41,424 nt of DNA from Caballeronia glebae. GTDB taxonomy: Bacteria > Pseudomonadota > Gammaproteobacteria > Burkholderiales > Burkholderiaceae. The notes below the pieces were generated by a model, which saw only the letters and a list, made by a program, of their open reading frames with translations, was not told where the DNA came from and did not search any database. A program made the position numbers and the translations under genes. This document shows positions 40,285 through 41,424 of this stretch, piece after piece; position 1 is the stretch's first letter, and every line of letters begins with the position of its first letter. Where the stretch lies: assembly GCF_001545035.1 (NCBI RefSeq), contig NZ_FCOJ02000063.1, positions 1 through 41,424 of the forward strand, written 5' to 3'.

Positions 40285-41424
40285 GCGTGACGCTCCGCGC
40301 GTCCAAGGTGCCGCCGCGGCACGTCTGACGAGCGCCCTGACGATCGTCGTCGCGCTTCTGTGCGGCGCGATCGCGCAGGCGCACGCCGAAGGCAACGCGC
40401 CGCTCGGCTTCGCCGTCATTTCCGATGCCATCTCCCGCCCCGCCGACGAAGCGCCCGTGCGCCGCATGCTCGACGCGATCGGGCGCGACGGCAGCATCGC
40501 GTTCATCGTGTACGACGGCAATTTCAAGGACGGCGGCGAGCAGTGCCGCGACAGCATCTATCAGTCGCGACACGATCTGCTGGACGCGTCGCGCACGCCG
40601 CTCGTGCTGCTGCTCGGCCAGCACGACTGGGCCGATTGCGGGCTCGCGCATGCGGGTGCATACGATCCGGTCGAGCGGCTCGACTTCGTGCGTCAGCTCT
40701 TCTTCGCCGATCCCAATTCGCTCGGACAAAGCCCGCTCACGCTTTCGCGCGAAAGCGATGTCGCACGCTTTCGCACGTTCCGGGAAATCGTGCGCTGGCA
40801 AGCGCAGGGCATCGCATTCATCGGCCTGAACGCGCCGAGTCCGAACAATCACTATCTGACCGCGGGCGGGCGCAACGGCGAGTTCGAGGATCGCGCCGTC
40901 GCGACGACTTTCTGGCTCGAACACGCGGCGGAATCGGCGCGACGCACCGAGATGCGCGCCCTCGTTGTCCTGCTGCAGGGCGATCCGGACTTTTCGCGCT
41001 ACGAGCGGCGCGAGCGCTTCTCGTGGCTGCGCTTCTCGCGCGCGAACCAGCCGCGCGACGGCTTCCTCGAACTGAAGCGCAGCCTCGTCAAGGCGGCCGA
41101 GATCTTCCGCGGGCCCGTCGTCGTGATTCACGGCACGGACGCCACCGAGCCGAACGGCTTTCACATCGATCAGCCTTTGCGCAATGACAAGGGCTTGATC
41201 GTCACGAATCTCACGCGCGTCGCGATCGCGTTCAAAAAGCCGCAATCGCAATGGCTCGAAGTGCAGAGCGATGCGCAATGGCATCCGCCGTTTCGACTGC
41301 GCCTGCGCGATGTGAAGGACACGCACGCGCGAGAATCGGCCGCACCGCGACCTGAGGCGCCGGCTGCGTCCTACCCCGCTCCGTATCCCGCGCCTCAGCC
41401 CACGACGCCCGCACAGGCGCCGCC
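40271..41424 (+). CDS. Secreted phosphoesterase-like protein with degenerate metal motifs (3' end outside window)
   Basis: Starts at ATG 40271, overlapping mutS by 14 bp in another frame; 384 codons are visible and the end lies beyond the window. N-terminal signal peptide (LTSALTIVVALLCGAIAQAH, ending AHA). The chain follows the calcineurin-phosphoesterase order but with altered motifs: FAVISDAI replaces the D-x-H motif, YDGNFKDGGEQCRD stands at the GD-x-x-D position, LLGQHDW at GNH-D/E, and the later H and G-H-x-H motifs are not found (VVIHGTDATEPNG instead). It may be catalytically dead or use a changed site. C-terminal part becomes proline/alanine-rich (PAASYPAPYPAPQ). Family is probably a Burkholderia-specific metallophosphoesterase-like group. 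Confidence 0.75.
   Translation, partial: MPRIERDAPRVQGAAAARLTSALTIVVALLCGAIAQAHAEGNAPLGFAVISDAISRPADEAPVRRMLDAIGRDGSIAFIVYDGNFKDGGEQCRDSIYQSRHDLLDASRTPLVLLLGQHDWADCGLAHAGAYDPVERLDFVRQLFFADPNSLGQSPLTLSRESDVARFRTFREIVRWQAQGIAFIGLNAPSPNNHYLTAGGRNGEFEDRAVATTFWLEHAAESARRTEMRALVVLLQGDPDFSRYERRERFSWLRFSRANQPRDGFLELKRSLVKAAEIFRGPVVVIHGTDATEPNGFHIDQPLRNDKGLIVTNLTRVAIAFKKPQSQWLEVQSDAQWHPPFRLRLRDVKDTHARESAAPRPEAPAASYPAPYPAPQPTTPAQAP

Overview
The window is GC-rich chromosomal DNA, almost certainly from Burkholderia sensu lato (Burkholderiaceae; a Paraburkholderia or Caballeronia type is most likely). The evidence is the dense -10/-35 promoters with TTG and GTG starts, a cysS-alkA-accA-tilS-lysC-tRNA-Ser run facing a TPR-ppiA-ppiB-lpxH run, the PXPV-type secreted proteins, and the complete yejABEF operon. 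Genus is inferred from gene content only.

Layout. 1-4.6 kb: the truncated end of an amino-acid ABC substrate-binding protein gene (-), a BamE/OmlA-like lipoprotein gene (+), leuA (-) with a good sigma70 promoter and long leader, and a secreted NlpC/P60 hydrolase gene (-). 4.6-10.3 kb: yejA-yejB-yejE-yejF (-), a peptide ABC importer whose cistrons are coupled by very short gaps and overlaps. 10.5-12.4 kb: fabI (+) and two paralogous PXPV-type secreted proteins (-). 12.5-13.8 kb: a gene graveyard. An N-terminally deleted, frameshifted MFS transporter (-) abuts a fused and frameshifted remnant of two malonate decarboxylase accessory genes (mdcB and mdcH, +). 13.9-15.4 kb: an M48 lipoprotein protease (+) and a small outer-membrane beta-barrel (-). 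15.6-22.6 kb: tRNA-Ser(GCU), lysC, tilS, accA, an AlkA-type glycosylase and cysS, all on the minus strand. 23-30.7 kb: TPR protein, two cyclophilins, lpxH (+); cysE and trmJ (-); suhB, lplT and a DUF883 protein (+).

30.76-37.55 kb is the most distinctive part: an accessory segment between DUF883 and mutS bounded by 31-bp imperfect direct repeats (26/31 identical). It carries an oxalate-catabolism operon: frc (formyl-CoA:oxalate CoA-transferase), oxc (oxalyl-CoA decarboxylase), a yfdE-like acetyl-CoA:oxalate CoA-transferase, a translationally coupled DUF1275 membrane protein and a single-domain PAS protein. A perfect 7-bp inverted repeat covers the putative promoter. Together Frc, Oxc and YfdE would activate oxalate to oxalyl-CoA, decarboxylate it to formyl-CoA and recycle CoA; DUF1275 and PAS are candidates for transport and sensing, but that is inference. 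A decayed, amber-interrupted reading frame lies just inside the right repeat.

37.6-41.4 kb: mutS, then a secreted protein of calcineurin-phosphoesterase appearance that lacks several metal-ligand motifs, running off the window end.

Most of the window is ordinary core genome. The points most worth checking are the repeat-bounded oxalate segment with its operator-like palindrome, the DUF1275/PAS additions to the oxalate operon, the mdcB/mdcH/MFS deletion scar, and the degenerate phosphoesterase behind mutS.
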